Assembly: GCF_017874475.1 (NCBI RefSeq)
Contig: NZ_JAGGLO010000002.1
Location: 62,001 to 126,000 of the forward strand
Length of the DNA: 64,000 nucleotides
From: Anaerococcus degeneri
GTDB taxonomy: Bacteria > Bacillota > Clostridia > Tissierellales > Peptoniphilaceae
Direction of reading: 5' to 3'
Numbering within the stretch: the first letter of the stretch is position 1; every line of letters begins with the position of its first letter. Position numbers and translations under genes: made by a program. The notes below the pieces were generated by a model. That model saw nothing but the letters and a program-made list of their open reading frames with translations, made no database searches and was not told the origin of the DNA. Below are positions 61,547 to 64,000 of the stretch, piece after piece.

Positions 61547-62184
61547 TGAAAAAGAGAAATTTATTATTAATAATACCAGTAGTTTTACTAATAGTTTTAT
61601 TAAAATCTTGCACATCTTCAAGAACCTCCAATGTAGATAATTCTACTAATGAACAATTATTAAAAAGGGTTGGTGAACTCGAAGATGAGAATAAAGAACT
61701 GAAAATAGAGATAGAAAAATTAAAAAATGACAACAATATATTAAAATCATCTCGAAATGTTGAAACAAAATCAATAGAAAAAACACTAGTAGAAACCAAT
61801 ACAAAAGAGCAACCAGTCGACGAACCTTCGTCACAATCTACAAACGATAGAGAGCCTGGCAAGAAATTGTCTGAAAAGGATAGAAAAGAGTTGGCTATAG
61901 TCTTTGCTCAAGATTATGTAGAAAAGCAAACTGGAATAAAAATGAGTGTTGCTAAGGGTGATTTTAATGTGGCTATTCAAAATTATAGTCCAAAACACGA
62001 TGCTTATATAGTTACTTACAAAGATTCTGATAACTCAAGGATAAAATTCATCTTCGACTGGGATGGAATAGAACAAGACTCTGGCGGATACTACAAACAC
62101 GACCCATGGTATCTACTAGTTAATGGCACTGAATATTATAACGAATTAGATACTAAAAGAGAAAATGCCATAAATGACAAATAA
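61546..62184 (+). CDS. Island-encoded membrane-anchored or lipoprotein, unknown
   Basis: 212 residues. An N-terminal hydrophobic segment 'LLLIIPVVLLIVLLKSC' with Cys at 22, either a lipobox variant or a membrane anchor; a Leu/Glu-rich coiled coil (~35-68), a low-complexity linker, and a ~100-residue globular end ('LAIVFAQDYVEKQTGIKMSVAKGD...YIVTYKDSDNSRIKFIFDWDG...HDPWYLLVNGTEYY'). No family recognised. Located between the repressor and integrase, it is probably a cargo gene expressed on the host cell surface. Confidence 0.72.
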   Translation: MKKRNLLLIIPVVLLIVLLKSCTSSRTSNVDNSTNEQLLKRVGELEDENKELKIEIEKLKNDNNILKSSRNVETKSIEKTLVETNTKEQPVDEPSSQSTNDREPGKKLSEKDRKELAIVFAQDYVEKQTGIKMSVAKGDFNVAIQNYSPKHDAYIVTYKDSDNSRIKFIFDWDGIEQDSGGYYKHDPWYLLVNGTEYYNELDTKRENAINDK

Positions 62185-62285
62185 TAAAAAAGACCCACGC
62201 TAATCACCACAAAAGCAAGAGTCTCTTTTTGCATACCTTGATATGCTATTTTCATTATAACACATTTTACAGAAAGGAGAAAATT

Positions 62286-63308
62286 ATGGAAACGTCTTAT
62301 ACTTTAAGAGAACGTAAAGATACAGGAAATTGGCAAGCTATAATAAGACAAAAACAAGGTAACACCTGGAAACAAGTACAATCAAAAACTTTTGTCAAGA
62401 ATACAGACGCCAAACAATGGGCAATAAACACATCATCTGAATGGCAAAAAAAGATTGAGAATGATTATGACAAAATGACAATCAGGCAATTAAAAGACGT
62501 ATTTCTTGAATACAAAAAACTAGAGGTTAGAGAGAGTACGTTTTTCACAATTAAAAGTAATATAGATAACGCTGATTGGTTTGATGATAAAACAGTATAT
62601 CAAGTAAGTAAGCTTGAAATACTTAAAAGAAATAAAACAGAATCAAAATCACATATTAAATATATGAGAATGTTCTATAACTTTTTAATCAATGAGTTAG
62701 ATTTCAAAATCTCTAATCCATTCAAAACAGGCAAAATCAAAAAAGAGCCTGAAACTTTTGTATTGTCAAAAACAGATTATGAATTTTTGCTTGATAGAAT
62801 CAAATTCGATGATGTGAAATTAGGGGTAATTATTCTATATCACACAGGATTAAGAATTTCTGAATTATCTGGATTAACGTGGGATTGTATAACAGATAAT
62901 AATATCATAATAAATAAACAATTTAGTAATAAGTATGGTGAATTTAGAGAACCAAAATCAGAAAATTCTGTTAGAACCATTCCAATCCATAGTAATTTAA
63001 GAATCTATATAAAGAAATGGAAAAAGAGTCAAACCACTATTGATATTAGTAACAGAATCTTTAACAAAAAGGCTATGGGTCAAAAAATAGCTATTGAATT
63101 AAAAAGAATTACAGAGGGAACACATCTAGAGGGTTTAACCCCTCACGATTTCAGGCACACTTTTATTACTAATCTTGTACAAAACAAAACGGACATAATA
63201 ACAGTTGCCTATCTTGCAGGTGATAGGGTAGAAACTATAATAAACAATTATGTTCACACCAACAAAAAGACAATGGATTTGTCAAAACAGGCTGTAGAAA
63301 TGATATAA
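62286..63308 (+). CDS. int: Tyrosine integrase of the island
   Basis: 340 residues from the ATG at 62286 (AAAGGAG upstream; the longer frame from 62229 has none). N-terminal arm-binding region ('YTLRERKDTGNWQAIIRQKQGNTWKQVQSKTF'), SAM-like core-binding region, and a catalytic domain with Arg in 'HTGLRISELSGL', 'HDFRH' (HxxR) and Tyr in 'NNYVHT'. The position usually held by His in 'LGH' reads 'AGD', so one secondary catalytic residue is changed. It ends 80 bp from attR, the usual place. Confidence 0.93.
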   Translation: METSYTLRERKDTGNWQAIIRQKQGNTWKQVQSKTFVKNTDAKQWAINTSSEWQKKIENDYDKMTIRQLKDVFLEYKKLEVRESTFFTIKSNIDNADWFDDKTVYQVSKLEILKRNKTESKSHIKYMRMFYNFLINELDFKISNPFKTGKIKKEPETFVLSKTDYEFLLDRIKFDDVKLGVIILYHTGLRISELSGLTWDCITDNNIIINKQFSNKYGEFREPKSENSVRTIPIHSNLRIYIKKWKKSQTTIDISNRIFNKKAMGQKIAIELKRITEGTHLEGLTPHDFRHTFITNLVQNKTDIITVAYLAGDRVETIINNYVHTNKKTMDLSKQAVEMI

Positions 63309-63326
63309 GGTAACTAATTAATATAT

Positions 63327-63348
63327 TTGTGACGGATTTGTGACTGTT
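63327..63348 (+). repeat. integrase arm-type repeats, right arm (2 copies)
   Basis: TTTGTGACGGA followed by TTTGTGACTGT, in the same orientation and 11-bp period as the three copies inside attL. Confidence 0.75.
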
Positions 63349-63387
63349 AAAGAAACAACGGCTTGATTTCAATAGTTTATATCACAT

Positions 63388-63409
63388 ATGTAATATACCT
63401 TGACTATAT
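63388..63409. mobile_element. attR: 22-bp direct repeat, right end of the island
   Basis: Exact copy of 55856-55877. On the minus strand, TATAGT (63408-63403) lies 17 bp from TTGACA (63431-63426) just outside the island, so the native promoter is complete here but now points into the island. Confidence 0.85.
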
Positions 63410-63431
63410 CTACAAGACCTATCCTTGTCAA
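63403..63431 (-). promoter_or_regulatory. native promoter spanning the attR junction
   Basis: -35 TTGACA (63431-63426, chromosomal), exactly 17 bp, -10 TATAGT (63408-63403, in attR). Before insertion it would have started transcription about 25 nt upstream of the CorC-like start codon, fitting that gene's ribosome binding site. Confidence 0.7.
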
Positions 63432-63440
63432 AGGCAGACC

Positions 63441-64000
63441 CTATTTGTCAATCTTTTTAAATAATAGATAGCAAACGATGACGCTTAGGATTGATAGGCC
63501 AATGATGTACATATAGCCAAATTCCCAGCTGAGTTCCGGCATGTTTTCAAAGTTCATTCCGTACCAGCCAGTTAGGACTGTAATCGGGGTGAAAATCGTG
63601 GTTACAACTGTGAGGATTTTCATAGTTGAGTTCATAGTTAGGTCCATTTTTGAATCATAGGAGTCCTTGACATTGGTAATGTAGTCAGACAAATAGGAAA
63701 TATTAGCTGAATACCTCTCAACCCTATAGGCCAGAGATTTTAAGTGTTTGATGTCGTCATCATCAAAGATTTCATTTTCATTTTCTACAAAAACTTCAAT
63801 TGTATCTAGGAGTCTCTCGTAGGATGTGTAAAGATTAAGGGCCTTGTGCCTATTATCAGAAATTACCCCTATCTTATCCTTGTTTGACTTGTTATTTATT
63901 ATCGAATCCTCAATCTGGGCTGTGGAGTCCTTTATAGAATCAAAAATTCCTGTGTGTTTGTCAATTAGGGCTGTTATGAAGTGTTTTAAGGCACGGCCTG
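63441..64000 (-). CDS. corA: CorA-family magnesium transporter, C-terminal part
   Basis: The frame is open from the window edge to the stop at 63443-63441, about 186 residues. The C-terminal half of CorA is visible: long helices ('SIKDSTAQIEDSIINNKSNKD', 'LKSLAYRVERYSANISYLSDYITNVKDSYDSK'), then two membrane segments with the signature 'YGMNF' (GMN) between them. It forms pentameric Mg2+ channels. The start is outside the window. It points toward the island and the CorC-like gene, with which it was probably adjacent before insertion. Confidence 0.92.
   Translation of the reverse strand, partial: GRALKHFITALIDKHTGIFDSIKDSTAQIEDSIINNKSNKDKIGVISDNRHKALNLYTSYERLLDTIEVFVENENEIFDDDDIKHLKSLAYRVERYSANISYLSDYITNVKDSYDSKMDLTMNSTMKILTVVTTIFTPITVLTGWYGMNFENMPELSWEFGYMYIIGLSILSVIVCYLLFKKIDK

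Larger units (their letters stand above)
55856..63409. mobile_element. 7.5-kb integrated satellite-like element
   Basis: Bounded by an exact 22-bp repeat and internal arm-type repeats, it inserts between corA and the CorC-like gene. Contents left to right: sigma factor, primase-helicase, S24-like fragment, winged-helix duplicate, Cro-like regulator (all leftward), then CI-like regulator, broken S24 segment, lipoprotein and integrase (rightward). The divergent regulator core with integrase on one arm and primase on the other resembles phage-inducible chromosomal islands, but no capsid, terminase or conjugation gene was seen. It could instead be an integrative plasmid. Base composition is visibly more AT-rich than the flanks. 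Confidence 0.85.

Noticed and set aside
1-64000. CRISPR array, rRNA or tRNA genes
   Set aside because: No regularly spaced repeats, and no cloverleaf or rRNA-like sequence recognised. In particular no tRNA gene was seen at either att site of the island.

Overview
The window looks like chromosome of a low-GC, Gram-positive, strictly anaerobic coccus of the Peptoniphilaceae, with Anaerococcus the best guess. This rests on strong AGGAGG ribosome binding sites, many Cys-anchored lipoproteins, an [FeFe] hydrogenase, rubrerythrin, a flavodiiron protein and a T-box thrS. The genus is an inference; no rRNA or tRNA gene was recognised.

Layout. 1-4.6 kb: 5' end of an AbgT-type transporter, a LytTR/DUF3021 pair, a YtrA-type GntR/ABC operon and a CodA-like deaminase. 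4.7-8.6 kb: a three-gene NAD-linked hydrogenase operon with a ~340-nt leader. 9-14 kb: three peptidases (M29, M3B, M42) and small genes. 15-18.8 kb: nagB, rubrerythrin, pgi and most copies of a structured intergenic repeat family. 18.8-23.8 kb: a regulator/ABC exporter pair, a CPBP protease and membrane proteins. 24-29 kb: a two-component system in line with a CXXC micro-protein, a NapH-like ferredoxin and a TlpA-like lipoprotein, divergent from two PepSY-like lipoproteins. 29-36 kb: transaldolase and a complete rbsRKDACB operon. 36-39.5 kb: a flavodiiron protein behind an acyl-CoA dehydrogenase/ETF-alpha/rubredoxin-like fusion. 40-55.8 kb: lipoproteins (one with two flavinylation-type motifs), MATE pump, T-box-thrS-ATP-grasp operon, galE with a nucleotidyltransferase, malQ with its LacI regulator, and a CorC/HlyC-type protein. 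55.86-63.41 kb: an integrated 7.5-kb element. The window ends in corA.

The element is bounded by an exact 22-bp direct repeat and has repeated TTTGTGACGGA arm-type sites inside both ends. It encodes a tyrosine integrase, divergent Cro/CI-like regulators, a primase-helicase, a free-standing copy of that enzyme's C-terminal domain, a sigma factor and a lipoprotein, but no capsid or packaging genes. It resembles a minimal phage satellite (PICI-like) or small integrative plasmid. Its insertion appears to have split the promoter of the downstream CorC-like gene.

Most notable observations: (i) a family of at least five modular, hairpin-rich intergenic repeats with compensatory base changes; (ii) the satellite-like element and its promoter-splitting site; (iii) a rubredoxin-like domain that has lost all four iron-binding cysteines, next to a flavodiiron gene; (iv) a duplicated primase C-terminal domain and a broken LexA/S24-type repressor in the element. 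Together the genes suggest peptide and sugar fermentation with H2 evolution and several oxygen-defence and extracytoplasmic redox systems.
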